64,000 nt of DNA, from the IMG/VR virus record IMGVR_UViG_3300028284_000005, positions 1 through 64,000 of that record; one strand, written 5' to 3'. Position 1 is the stretch's first letter. Every line of letters begins with the position of its first letter. The notes beneath the pieces were generated by a model. The model did no database searches. It had not been told where the DNA came from and saw only the letters and a program-made list of their open reading frames with translations. Source of the DNA: a virus. The translations under genes were made by a program, and so were the position numbers. Shown one piece after another: positions 8,669-15,987 of the stretch.

Positions 8669-9697
8669 ATGCTTAAAACGTTTGAACAATTTATAGTTGA
8701 AAAATCTAATAAAGACTATTTTAAAAAGGTTAATTTTTTATTAGCTGGAGAAAAGATTGAAGGTCTTACTGGTACCAATAATAAAAGAATCTATGGTGAA
8801 ATAAATGACATTTGTTTAAATGAACTATTCAATACATATTACGCAAAGGGAGATTATGGAAAAGAATTAAACGTAGATCCAAAACTTCCAATTATATATT
8901 ATGGAGGTAATAAAAAACAATCTTTAGAATTTTTAGAAAAGTATAAAATCTCAGAAGATACAATGTATAATTTACCTAAACAAATGAAAGTTAGTGGTAG
9001 TAAATCTAAATTTTATAAAGAATTTGAAGATTGTGATTTTATATGTAAGACTGTTTATAAAAGAGAAGACGCAAAGGACTTACAATTTCCAGTAATTGCA
9101 AAGCCAGATGGAGAACACTCTGGACTAGGTATAGAAATATTTGATAAATATGAAGATTTAGAAAAAAGTAAAGGTGAATTTGCAAATTATTCAGAAGCAA
9201 AAGATCTTGATAAAGAATTCAGAGTACTATTAATGAATGATAAAATAGTTCTAGTCCATGAGAGAGTTTCAGCAGGTGAAAATGAAATTAGAGACAAAGA
9301 ATCAAATGAACAAACTGAATTTACATATGTTGACCAGGACATGTCTAAACTAGATTTTTTAGAAAAAGTAAATGGAATTTGTAAAACTATTAGAGAAAAG
9401 ATGAGGTTAGGCCTTTGGTCAATTGATTTAATGATTGATAAAGAAGGTAAATGTTGGGTTGCTGAAATAAATTCAGCTTCTGGCATGGCAGCTGATAAAA
9501 TGGCCAGAGTTTATGTTATGATATATGAAGACTTTTATGGTGAAAAATTACCACAAGAATTTAAAAATTATTTAAACGAAGAATATATTAAGCCTATTTA
9601 TAAAATTAATCTTAAAGAAAATGTAGCTCAAATTAAGAAATCTAAATGCTGCGTTAATTATCAAAACATCATAGACGGTAAAGAAACAATACTTTAA
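8669..9697 (+). CDS. ATP-grasp ligase with capsid-targeting-like N-terminus
   Basis: 342 residues. ATP-grasp hallmarks: FPVIAKPDGEHSGLGI (about 140-155; Lys145 and the glycine loop bind ATP), DKEFRVLLMNDKIVLVHERV (181-200), and GLWSIDLMIDKEGKCWVAEIN (248-268), supplying the Asp, Glu266 and Asn268 that bind Mg2+. Such enzymes form amide or thioester bonds through an acyl-phosphate. The first residues MLKTFEQFIVEK resemble the T4 capsid-targeting sequence, with a possible I-V-E cleavage site, so it may be packaged in the head. It is coupled to the glycosyltransferase upstream. The substrate cannot be told; amino-acid ligation to a peptide, RimK style, is one option. Confidence 0.82.
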   Translation: MLKTFEQFIVEKSNKDYFKKVNFLLAGEKIEGLTGTNNKRIYGEINDICLNELFNTYYAKGDYGKELNVDPKLPIIYYGGNKKQSLEFLEKYKISEDTMYNLPKQMKVSGSKSKFYKEFEDCDFICKTVYKREDAKDLQFPVIAKPDGEHSGLGIEIFDKYEDLEKSKGEFANYSEAKDLDKEFRVLLMNDKIVLVHERVSAGENEIRDKESNEQTEFTYVDQDMSKLDFLEKVNGICKTIREKMRLGLWSIDLMIDKEGKCWVAEINSASGMAADKMARVYVMIYEDFYGEKLPQEFKNYLNEEYIKPIYKINLKENVAQIKKSKCCVNYQNIIDGKETIL

Positions 9698-9715
9698 TAT
9701 TGCATATAATATTAT

Positions 9716-10453
9716 ATGTATAGTATATCAGAACTTAAGAAGACTCTCGTTTTAGATATTGAAACGACTAGTCATTATGAAAATTACGAAGATTTTTGTG
9801 CTAACCACCCAGGTGAAATGAAATTCTGGGCTAGAAAGGCAGCAGTATGTAGAAAAGATTTTGCTGAATTAGCAGATAAATCAGATGGTGAAATCTATAA
9901 GCAATATGCAGCAGTATATCCTGAATTTGGTAGAATAGTTTGTATCTCAATAGGTCAAGTTAAATTTGACGATGATGACAATCCAACATTTTTAAAGAAA
10001 TCATTCTATGGTTCTGATGAAAGAAAGAATGTTGAGGATTTTATAGAATTTATGAGAGCTGTGTTTAATAAAATACCAGATGTTAAAATTCTAGGTCATG
10101 ATATTAAAAGGTTTGATATGCCTTACATTCTTAAAAAATGTATGATAATGGGCATTAAAGTTCCAAGTAAATTTCATTTACATGATATGAAGCCATGGGA
10201 AAACTGTCTATTAGATACTATTGAAATTTGGAAATGTGGTAGTTGGGGTGCAGGAGTTTCACTAGAGCATTTAACATTTATGTTAGGAATTTCAAATCCT
10301 AAAGAAGCTGATGTATCTTCTAATGAAGATTATGGTGGAATTGCTAGAGCCTATTGGAATGGAATGATGGAAGAGTTAAAAGATTATTGTGAAGAGGATA
10401 TTAGAGCCACTATGAACGTTTTATTGAAATTTAGCCATCAACAAACTATTTAG
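9716..10453 (+). CDS. DEDD-family 3'-5' exonuclease (PolB exonuclease-related)
   Basis: 245 residues. Exo I LVLDIETTSHY (Asp14, Glu16), Exo II GHDIKRFDMPYI, and a C-terminal Exo III region LKDYCEEDIRATMNVLL are the three metal-binding motifs of RNase H-fold 3'-5' exonucleases. The overall layout resembles the stand-alone family of predicted exonucleases related to the PolB proofreading domain (Pfam DNA_pol_B_exo2). No polymerase domain is attached. It may edit or process DNA ends in phage replication, or trim RNA. The start is a few bases after an A/T-rich leader. Confidence 0.82.
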   Translation: MYSISELKKTLVLDIETTSHYENYEDFCANHPGEMKFWARKAAVCRKDFAELADKSDGEIYKQYAAVYPEFGRIVCISIGQVKFDDDDNPTFLKKSFYGSDERKNVEDFIEFMRAVFNKIPDVKILGHDIKRFDMPYILKKCMIMGIKVPSKFHLHDMKPWENCLLDTIEIWKCGSWGAGVSLEHLTFMLGISNPKEADVSSNEDYGGIARAYWNGMMEELKDYCEEDIRATMNVLLKFSHQQTI

Positions 10454-10468
10454 TTTGATATATAAAAT

Positions 10469-10909
10469 ATGTTAACATTTAAAGAATATAATTTATTAGA
10501 ATCATTAGACGATTCTAAACAACATGTTTATGTAATTAAAAAAAATGGAAAAGTAGCATATATCGGCATTGGTACAAAGGCTAGAACACATACTTCATTA
10601 TCTCAATTTAAAAAGAAAAACGGAGGAGATTGTAAAATCTCAATAGAAAGTTCTTATTCCACAAAAGAAGCTGCCCTTAAAAAAGAAGCTGAATTAATTA
10701 AAAAATATGGTATTAAAGCAGAAGGTGGGAAATTAGATAATGAAAAGTTTGGAAACACCCCTTCAGATTTTTTAAAGAAAAAACACAGCGATGGTCTTAA
10801 AGGTTCTAAGCAATCTAATAATCATAAACAAAATATTAGTAAATCTCTTAAAGGTACTCCAAAAACTACAGCACATGCTAAGGCAATTAGTGATGCGATG
10901 AAAGGTTGA
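10469..10909 (+). CDS. GIY-YIG nuclease-like protein with NUMOD3-like tail
   Basis: 146 residues. HVYVIKKNGKVAYIGIG (about 19-35) is the GIY-YIG strand pair, and EAALKKEAELIKKYG (about 70-84) fits the helix with the metal-binding Glu. The C-terminal 40 residues, SDGLKGSKQSNNHKQNISKS and KGTPKTTAHAKAISDAMKG, look like NUMOD3 DNA-binding repeats of homing endonucleases. It is shorter than typical homing endonucleases and ends directly after a repeat, so it may be truncated. The first 12 residues MLTFKEYNLLES resemble the capsid-targeting leader of other proteins here. It lies next to a broken hsp20 gene. GATATATAA sits only 3 bases before the start codon. Confidence 0.7.
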   Translation: MLTFKEYNLLESLDDSKQHVYVIKKNGKVAYIGIGTKARTHTSLSQFKKKNGGDCKISIESSYSTKEAALKKEAELIKKYGIKAEGGKLDNEKFGNTPSDFLKKKHSDGLKGSKQSNNHKQNISKSLKGTPKTTAHAKAISDAMKG

Positions 10910-10931
10910 CAACGACCTACTTACCTTAAAT

Positions 10932-11234
10932 ATGACAAATTCTGTCCTTCTATTTTCACATTTATGACAATATTACTAACACTGAAGAAATTACTAACTT
11001 AGAATTAGCCTTACCTGGTTTTTCTAAAAAAGATTTAAATATTGAGGTTGAAGGTAGAACTTTAACAATTTCTGCTGAGGTTAGTGAAGAAGATACTACT
11101 AAATATTATAAAACATTTAAAAAGTCTTATCTCTTACCAACTAATGCAGATACTGATAATATCTCAGCAAAGATGGTGAATGGACTATTGATTTTGGCAA
11201 TAAAGCTGAATCTAAATCTATTACAATTAAGTAA
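10932..11234 (+). pseudogene. Small heat-shock protein (Hsp20, alpha-crystallin domain) with two compensating frameshifts
   Basis: The body reads YDNITNTEEITNLELALPGF, then KKDLNIEVEGRTLTISAEV and AKMVNGLL, the conserved alpha-crystallin strands (A-x-LPGF-KKD, L-I-xAE, NGLL). It has no start codon in its own frame. An ATG at 10932 is in another frame that stops at 10967. Near 11195-11205 the frame must shift back to read KAESKSITIK and stop at 11234, in the same frame as the ATG. With both shifts restored the product would be about 100 residues. Either a decayed gene or two single-base sequencing errors would explain this. Cyanophage T4-like genomes often carry hsp20. A terminator follows. 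Confidence 0.72.
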
Positions 11235-11251
11235 ATTGTTAATAACTTTTG

Positions 11252-11290
11252 AAAAAAAGCGGCCTAGGATTTTCACGGGTCGCTTTTTTT
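11252..11290 (+). terminator. Rho-independent terminator
   Basis: AAAAAAAGCGGCC (11252-11264) pairs with GGTCGCTTTTTTT (11278-11290) around a 13-base loop, ending in seven T. This is a strong terminator for the transcript carrying the broken hsp20 gene. Confidence 0.9.
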
Positions 11291-11325
11291 GTTTATATTA
11301 GTATTATAATTAAAACTTAAAAAAA

Positions 11326-11496
11326 ATGGACACAGCTAGATATACAGTAAAATTATTTAAAGATGGTGAAATTATAGACTATCTAAATACAGACGACGAA
11401 GACTTAGCTCATACCACTTCATTCGAATTAATAGAAAAATATGGTAATGGTAATGTTTGGATATGTAATGTATTTGTTGAATGGATGGTAGGATAA
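11326..11496 (+). CDS. Small hypothetical protein
   Basis: 56 residues, beginning MDTARYTVKLFKDGEIIDYL and ending NVFVEWMVG. It follows the terminator at 11290 and an A-rich leader. It is acidic in the middle (NTDDEDLAH). It resembles short phage proteins made of one beta-hairpin and one helix, but no function is recognised. It is the first gene of the cluster that runs to the PhoH gene. Confidence 0.6.
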   Translation: MDTARYTVKLFKDGEIIDYLNTDDEDLAHTTSFELIEKYGNGNVWICNVFVEWMVG

Positions 11497-11506
11497 TAAA
11501 TAAAAT

Positions 11507-11740
11507 ATGAGAATAGATTATAAAATATTAAAAAAGATAGAAAAAGAATATGGGTCTGATGATTTTCAAGTAGGCCCATCGGATGAAGGAATGTTTGGGA
11601 GCATTATACTTAGATTTGGATATTGGGGAAGAGTTCCATTAGATTCTTTACAAAAAACAGTAGGAGACAGGTATACTGTTGAAGAAAGAGAGTATGAAGA
11701 CGAAGACACAGGGTGGCTATACCACTATATTTTAAAATAA
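11507..11740 (+). CDS. Hypothetical protein
   Basis: 77 residues, beginning MRIDYKILKKIEKEYGSDDF, with a mixed alpha/beta pattern and a C-terminal acidic segment EEREYEDEDTGWLYHYILK. No motif is recognised. It lies 10 bases after the preceding small gene, in the same A/T-rich leader style. Confidence 0.6.
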   Translation: MRIDYKILKKIEKEYGSDDFQVGPSDEGMFGSIILRFGYWGRVPLDSLQKTVGDRYTVEEREYEDEDTGWLYHYILK

Positions 11741-11759
11741 AAAGGATAAATATAATATT

Positions 11760-12113
11760 ATGAAAGATTATTTTGACAACGAGGATTATGATGATTTGTT
11801 TGATGATGAAAACAATAACCATAGAGGTAGTGAATCATTTGATAGCTTAGATGATTTTAATGAAGATGGCTTTAAGGATTTAATTGAAAAATTAAAAAGA
11901 GTTAGAGAAGAACAACTAATTATGGAAAACTATAACAACATTGTAAAAAAGGGAGTAGACGTTGAAGGTATTGCTGAATATGGTGAAGATAATTTAAATA
12001 GACTAAAACAAACTCTTGATATTATGATTGAGTTTTTTGAAGATAGAGAAGATTATGAAAAATGCCATGATGTTAAATTATTTTCAGATCAAATAAATAC
12101 TATTGAATTTTGA
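11760..12113 (+). CDS. Small acidic protein with UVR-like C-terminal motif
   Basis: 117 residues. The N-terminal third is strongly acidic (NEDYDDLFDDENN region). The C-terminal 35 residues, IMIEFFEDREDYEKCHDVKL followed by FSDQI, form a helical hairpin of the pattern FFExxExYEKCxxxKxxxDxI. This resembles the UVR motif of UvrB and UvrC, a protein-protein contact helix pair. The same motif ends the proteins at 13421 and 13943. Function is unknown; a shared partner for the three proteins is a reasonable guess. Its stop overlaps the TTG start of the next gene. Confidence 0.65.
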   Translation: MKDYFDNEDYDDLFDDENNNHRGSESFDSLDDFNEDGFKDLIEKLKRVREEQLIMENYNNIVKKGVDVEGIAEYGEDNLNRLKQTLDIMIEFFEDREDYEKCHDVKLFSDQINTIEF

Positions 12114-12394
12114 AATACGTAAAAACATATAAAGTATTTGAACATCAAGGGACTGGTGATGCAACAGGTGAAGATTCTAATTTATATAATATTAGAAACT
12201 TTAGAGGCACTATAAAAGACTTTGATAATTATTTTAAATCTAAAATAGGTGAAACAAATCCATATAAAGATAATATAAAGGTAGATGGGCCACAAATAGA
12301 TAGTCCACGTGAAGGAGAAAAGGATAATAGTTTGCCTTACCAGGATTTTCAAAACGGAAAGTCAGACCTAGTAAAAAACAAATATGGAAAATAA
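12110..12394 (+). CDS. Hypothetical protein, TTG start, possible capsid-targeting leader
   Basis: 94 residues from a TTG start that overlaps the previous stop. It begins MKYVKTYKVFEHQGTGD, whose KTYKVFE resembles T4 capsid-targeting sequences (KTYQEFxxE), though without an (L/I)xE cleavage site. The remainder is hydrophilic, Asp/Asn/Lys-rich and probably disordered. It overlaps the next gene by 11 bases. If the leader is real it may be an internal head protein; this is weak inference. Confidence 0.55.
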   Translation: MKYVKTYKVFEHQGTGDATGEDSNLYNIRNFRGTIKDFDNYFKSKIGETNPYKDNIKVDGPQIDSPREGEKDNSLPYQDFQNGKSDLVKNKYGK

Positions 12395-12605
12395 TAAACT
12401 TACACAAGATCTTTTAAAACAATTAAAGAGAATTGCAGATGCTCTTGAAAAAGGGAATGTATTAACTGAAGCACAAAATAAAAAATATGAAAAGTTTAAT
12501 AAGGTGCAAGAAAAGAAGGCAACTCTAGAATTAAAAGATATTCAAGAAAAAAGAAAAGTAGGCCAAGTTACTGAGATTATTAATAAGAAACTTGATCAAT
12601 CATAG
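12384..12605 (+). CDS. Small coiled-coil hypothetical protein
   Basis: 73 residues, nearly all predicted helix (KLTQDLLKQLKRIADALEKG and later QEKKATLELKDIQEKRK), rich in Lys, Glu and Gln. No family recognised. It overlaps the gene before it and ends 3 bases before dnaJ, so it probably shares the dnaJ transcript. Confidence 0.6.
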   Translation: MENNKLTQDLLKQLKRIADALEKGNVLTEAQNKKYEKFNKVQEKKATLELKDIQEKRKVGQVTEIINKKLDQS

Positions 12606-12608
12606 GAG

Positions 12609-13424
12609 ATGAACTACTACAACGTATTAGGCGTAGATAAAGGGGCATCTGATTCTGAAATAAAGAAAGCATACCGTAAAAAAGCAAAGGAGTATCATCC
12701 TGATAAAAACGGCGATCCAGAAAAGTTTAAGGAAGTTAGTGAAGCTTATGATGTTTTAGGAGATAAAACTAAGAAGCAAAACTATGATCAATTTGGAGAT
12801 CCTAAGGGAAGTCCATTTGGTGGAAGGAATCCTTTTGGAGGCAATGGTGGAAATCCCTTTGGTGGCAGTGGAGACTTTGCAGATATGTTTAATGACATAT
12901 TTGGAAATAGAAGACAGGCTAAGGGTCAAGACTTTAGGGTTAATATGACTTTTAATTTTAACGAAGCATTCCACGGTTGTCGTAAAGAATTTTCAGTAAA
13001 TGGACAAAGACTTGCTATGAATTTTAAACCTGGTTTATTTACTGGGCAAACATTTAGAATTAACGGTAAAGGAGGTGCTAACCCCTATAATCCTGATGGA
13101 CCTAGAGGGGATGTTATTATAAATGTAACAGTTATACAAGATTCTAGATTTGTGTTACAAGGGAGTGATATATGGACTGAATTAAATCTTGACTGGTGGG
13201 ACATAATGATAGGTTGTAAAAGAGAAGTTGAAACACCTGATGGCAAAGTTTTACTTAAAATTCCAGAAAACACATATCCTGGCAGGGTACTGAGGATAGT
13301 TGACAAAGGTTTCCCGATATATAATACAACAAACAGAGGAAGTTTGCTTTGTAGGATTAATGGTAAATGGCCAAAACTTACAGAGGAACAACTTGAATAT
13401 GTTAAAAAAATAAAAGTAAAATGA
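12609..13424 (+). CDS. dnaJ: DnaJ / CbpA-type J-domain co-chaperone
   Basis: 271 residues. The J domain (1-65) is canonical: NYYNVLGVDKGASDSEIKKA, then HPD at 30-32, then KFKEVSEAYDVLGD. A Gly/Phe-rich linker (about 68-95, repeated NPFGG) follows, then two beta-sandwich client-binding domains with FNEAFHGCRKEF and GDVIINVTVIQDSRF. The Cys4 zinc finger of type A DnaJ is missing, so it is type B like CbpA. It would deliver clients to host DnaK and stimulate its ATPase. It overlaps the next gene by 4 bases. PhoH, bS21 and a broken hsp20 are nearby. Confidence 0.93.
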   Translation: MNYYNVLGVDKGASDSEIKKAYRKKAKEYHPDKNGDPEKFKEVSEAYDVLGDKTKKQNYDQFGDPKGSPFGGRNPFGGNGGNPFGGSGDFADMFNDIFGNRRQAKGQDFRVNMTFNFNEAFHGCRKEFSVNGQRLAMNFKPGLFTGQTFRINGKGGANPYNPDGPRGDVIINVTVIQDSRFVLQGSDIWTELNLDWWDIMIGCKREVETPDGKVLLKIPENTYPGRVLRIVDKGFPIYNTTNRGSLLCRINGKWPKLTEEQLEYVKKIKVK

Positions 13425-13684
13425 TAGGCGAAAGTCCACTTGGTGAATTTAATGATTTTGAAATGTTTCTAAATATGTTAGTAACTAAACCAATTAATCC
13501 TGGTCACGTCTATGAAATGATTTATGATGCTTTAATAAAAGATACTTCATATGCAATATATGGAGGTTATCCAAAGGATTTAAAATTAAAAGCCTTAGAT
13601 TCTTTAATTAATTGGTTTGAATTAACTGAAGAATTTGAAAAATGTAAAGAAGTAAAAACTATAAAAGACAAGATATGCTCATAG
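13421..13684 (+). CDS. Small protein with UVR-like C-terminal motif
   Basis: 87 residues, ATGA-coupled to dnaJ. The C-terminal part ALDSLINWFELTEEFEKCKE followed by VKTIKDKI has the same helix pair as the proteins at 11760 and 13943 (LIxxFExxEEFEKCxxxxxxKDxI). The N-terminal half is unrelated to those two. No enzymatic motif. It overlaps the bS21 gene by 10 bases, so translation of the two is coupled. Confidence 0.65.
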   Translation: MIGESPLGEFNDFEMFLNMLVTKPINPGHVYEMIYDALIKDTSYAIYGGYPKDLKLKALDSLINWFELTEEFEKCKEVKTIKDKICS

Positions 13685-13866
13685 TAAATGTAAAGAAAGA
13701 TATAGAAAAGGCGTTAAAGCAATATAAGCGTAAAGTTATTAAGACTAAGCAATCTAGAAAACTTAATGCAAAACGATACCACACCAAAAAATCAGTACTC
13801 CGTAGAGAGGAAGTCAAAAATGCCCAATATATTGAGAGAATGTATGGCAACAAAAATAATGACTAA
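13675..13866 (+). CDS. rpsU: Ribosomal protein bS21 homologue, Bacteroidota type
   Basis: 63 residues, very basic. MLIVNVKKDIEKALKQYKRK and the later KTKQSRKLNAKRYHTKKSV plus RREEVKNAQYI follow the bS21 layout: a short beta start, an Ile-xx-Ala-Leu-xx-Tyr-Lys-Arg-Lys helix, an R-x-R/K-x-(F/Y) turn and a final helix. The MLI opening, KRYKRK-KT spacing, KKSV step and AQYI ending look closer to bS21 of Bacteroidota than to the E. coli protein. bS21 sits by the 3' end of 16S rRNA and affects mRNA binding; phage-encoded copies are known. It likely replaces or competes with host bS21. It overlaps the upstream gene by 10 bases. Confidence 0.82.
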   Translation: MLIVNVKKDIEKALKQYKRKVIKTKQSRKLNAKRYHTKKSVLRREEVKNAQYIERMYGNKNND

Positions 13867-13920
13867 TAATATAATCTATTTTTTTTATTAAACAAGGCCG
13901 CTGAGGAAAGGTAGTTGGAA

Positions 13921-13931
13921 TATATAAATAA
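13921..13931 (+). promoter_or_regulatory. Candidate T4-type late promoter
   Basis: TATATAAATAA contains TATAAATA at 13923-13930, identical to the T4 late promoter -10 consensus. It lies 12 bases before the start at 13943, in a gap with no gene (13867-13942). T4 late promoters need only this -10 element with the phage sigma factor gp55. No gp55 homologue is in the window, so this rests on sequence and position. Confidence 0.5.
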
Positions 13932-13942
13932 AAGTAAGTAAA

Positions 13943-14209
13943 ATGGCAATGGAAGGATATTTATCCAGTGAGGATCACGACAAATTAATGGAAGAATCAT
14001 ACGAACTGTTAAGTAAAAATCACACTAAATCAGTTAATAGATTCATTGTATATAAAGAAGGAAGCCAAAGTGTTGAGGTACCTCATGGTATTGGTCAACG
14101 TTCTAAATATATCGACTTGCTTATTAAGCACTTTGAAGAAAAAGAAGAATATGAAAAATGTACAAATCTTCAAGAGCTTAAAGAACTTGTTATAATGGCA
14201 GGTGACTAA
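13943..14209 (+). CDS. Small protein with UVR-like C-terminal motif
   Basis: 88 residues. It ends YIDLLIKHFEEKEEYEKCTN then LQELKELV, the third and cleanest copy of the helix pair seen at 11760 and 13421. The N-terminal part (MAMEGYLSSEDHDKLMEESY) is helical and acidic; a central FIVYKEGSQSVEVPHG is beta-like. It precedes phoH by 14 bases and follows a candidate late promoter. Function unknown. Confidence 0.65.
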   Translation: MAMEGYLSSEDHDKLMEESYELLSKNHTKSVNRFIVYKEGSQSVEVPHGIGQRSKYIDLLIKHFEEKEEYEKCTNLQELKELVIMAGD

Positions 14210-14223
14210 AAATAATACAATAA

Positions 14224-14925
14224 ATGAGTAAAGGCCAAAAATCTAAAAGTGGAATTAACATTAGTACACTTCTTAAAGATTGTGTAAAAAGAGTTCAACT
14301 TAGGCAATCACAGCAACAATATGTAAGAACTGTAGATGAAAATAAAATAATATTTTGCCATGGCCCTGCCGGAACCTCAAAAACCTTTACAGCATGTTAT
14401 ATCGGACTTAAGATGCTTAGTGAAAAGCAAATTAAGAGAATTGTACTTTGTAGACCAATGGTTGAAAGTAGCGAAAAACTTGGATTTTTACCAGGTGTAT
14501 TAGAAGAAAAGATCTCACCATATTTAAAATCATATAAATCTAATATTGAAAAAATAATAGGTAAAGAAGCAACAAGTGAATTGTTTGAAAAAAATATTAT
14601 TACATTTGAGCCACTTGCATATATGAGAGGTGATACTTATGATGACGCATTAATGATTCTCGATGAGGCACAAAATGCTGAAATGAAAAGTTTAATGTTA
14701 TTTGTAACAAGAATGGGTAAATCAAGTAAATCAATTGTTGCAGGTGATATTAATCAATATGACATTCAAAGAAACAAAGTCAGTATGCCTAAGTTTTATG
14801 AAATAATTAAAACAACTAAAGGAGTGGGCCAACATATATTTACAGAAAAAGATATTGTAAGAGCCAAGATACTTATTGAAATCGTTAAAAAGTATGATGC
14901 TTGGAAAGATAACGAAGGTAGGTAG
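14224..14925 (+). CDS. phoH: PhoH-like P-loop ATPase
   Basis: 233 residues, the length of the core PhoH domain. Walker A CHGPAGTSKT (about 45-54), followed by VLCRPMVESSEKLGFLPG (the conserved RP-V-GE-LGFLPG motif of PhoH), then EPLAYMRGDTYDD, Walker B ALMILDEAQN, and GDINQYDI. PhoH proteins are ATPases related to superfamily 1 helicases, common in marine T4-like phages; RNA remodelling has been proposed and the role in infection is unsettled. It lies between the UVR-motif gene and RNase HII. Confidence 0.95.
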   Translation: MSKGQKSKSGINISTLLKDCVKRVQLRQSQQQYVRTVDENKIIFCHGPAGTSKTFTACYIGLKMLSEKQIKRIVLCRPMVESSEKLGFLPGVLEEKISPYLKSYKSNIEKIIGKEATSELFEKNIITFEPLAYMRGDTYDDALMILDEAQNAEMKSLMLFVTRMGKSSKSIVAGDINQYDIQRNKVSMPKFYEIIKTTKGVGQHIFTEKDIVRAKILIEIVKKYDAWKDNEGR

Positions 14926-14966
14926 CTCATAATAAACCTTTTTCATTTTTTTTATATAATTAATAT

Positions 14967-15599
14967 ATGAAAAAAGCAAAACACATTATTTTAAAATCTT
15001 ACATGAACGAAAACCTCATTGAGGTAGGATTAGATGAAGCAGGAAGAGGAGCATTGGCTGGACCAGTCGTGGTTGCAGGTGTTATAATGCCAAAAGGATT
15101 TACACATCCTTTAATTAAAGATTCTAAATTATTAAATGAAGGTGAAAGAAGAGAAGCAAGAGCATTGGTGTTAGATAATGCAATTTCATATTCAATTAAA
15201 GCCATTGATGTAGATTATATTGAAAAAACAAATATTTTAAAGGCTACATTATTTGGAATGAAAGAATGTTTAGATGGAATTAAAATGAAAGGAGATCAAT
15301 TTGATTTTATTCTTGTAGATGGAGATCAATTCCATGGTTGGAATGGACTTCCATTTGAAACAGTAGTTGGAGGTGATAATAAATACACATCTATTGCTGC
15401 AGCTTCTATACTTGCAAAAACAAGTAGAGATTTAATTATGAAAAAATTAAACGAAGGCCATGAACAATATGGTTGGAATTCCAATAAAGGTTATGGAACT
15501 AGTGCACATCGAAATGCAATTAAACAGGATGGAGCAACTGAACATCACAGAATGAGTTTCATAAATCACATGTTAACCTCAACTGTGAGTTTATTTTGA
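14967..15599 (+). CDS. rnhB: Ribonuclease HII
   Basis: 210 residues. GLDEAGRGALAGPVVVAG (21-38) carries the catalytic Asp23-Glu24 and the GRG motif that reads ribonucleotide-DNA junctions; FILVDGDQ supplies Asp118; AAASILAKTSRD is the conserved fourth motif. The length is typical. RNase HII cuts RNA in RNA-DNA hybrids, including single ribonucleotides, and could remove primers or misinserted ribonucleotides. T4 itself uses a different RNase H (a 5' nuclease), so this is a different solution. Its stop overlaps the TTG start of the next gene. Confidence 0.95.
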   Translation: MKKAKHIILKSYMNENLIEVGLDEAGRGALAGPVVVAGVIMPKGFTHPLIKDSKLLNEGERREARALVLDNAISYSIKAIDVDYIEKTNILKATLFGMKECLDGIKMKGDQFDFILVDGDQFHGWNGLPFETVVGGDNKYTSIAAASILAKTSRDLIMKKLNEGHEQYGWNSNKGYGTSAHRNAIKQDGATEHHRMSFINHMLTSTVSLF

Positions 15600-15943
15600 A
15601 AAACCTGCTAATAGGCATAGGGCTTTACACAGTATCTCAAACACTGGTTTGGTTTCAATCAAATGGTCAATTTCTATGGCCTTTCTTTAAAAAAAATACA
15701 TGGCTTATTGCACTACTAGGAAGTGGTGTAGGTTATATGTTTATTGTAGGAACTAAATATATTGCTGAACACTATGATGGTCAAATTTGGCCTGGTAGAT
15801 TTATAGGATTTTCTATTGGGATGGTAACATATTCTATATTTACGTATTTTCTTATGGGAGAAGGCATGAATCTTAAAACTACTATTTGTTTAATGCTATC
15901 CTTTTGCATAATATTAATTCAACTTTTTTGGAAAATAAGTTAA
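15596..15943 (+). CDS. Small integral membrane protein (four segments)
   Basis: 115 residues from a TTG start overlapping the rnhB stop (TTGA). Four hydrophobic segments are visible: LLIGIGLYTVSQTLVWF, WLIALLGSGVGYMFIVGT, FIGFSIGMVTYSIFTYFL and TICLMLSFCIILIQLFW. No signal cleavage site. It is likely an inner-membrane protein of unknown role. Four segments are more than the one to three usual for holins. Confidence 0.65.
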   Translation: MKNLLIGIGLYTVSQTLVWFQSNGQFLWPFFKKNTWLIALLGSGVGYMFIVGTKYIAEHYDGQIWPGRFIGFSIGMVTYSIFTYFLMGEGMNLKTTICLMLSFCIILIQLFWKIS

Positions 15944-15987
15944 CTAGGATTTTTTTATGTCATTGGAAATAGTTATATTTATATAAA

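Noticed and set aside
10457-10465. GATATATAA directly before the start at 10469 as a promoter
   Set aside because: Only 3 bases separate it from the ATG, leaving no room for a leader if transcription starts downstream as in T4. The same is true at 57040. They may be chance A/T matches.
10932-11234. Programmed ribosomal frameshift in the hsp20 gene
   Set aside because: Two opposite shifts would be needed, and no classical slippery heptamer with a downstream structure is visible at either site. Decay or sequence error is simpler.
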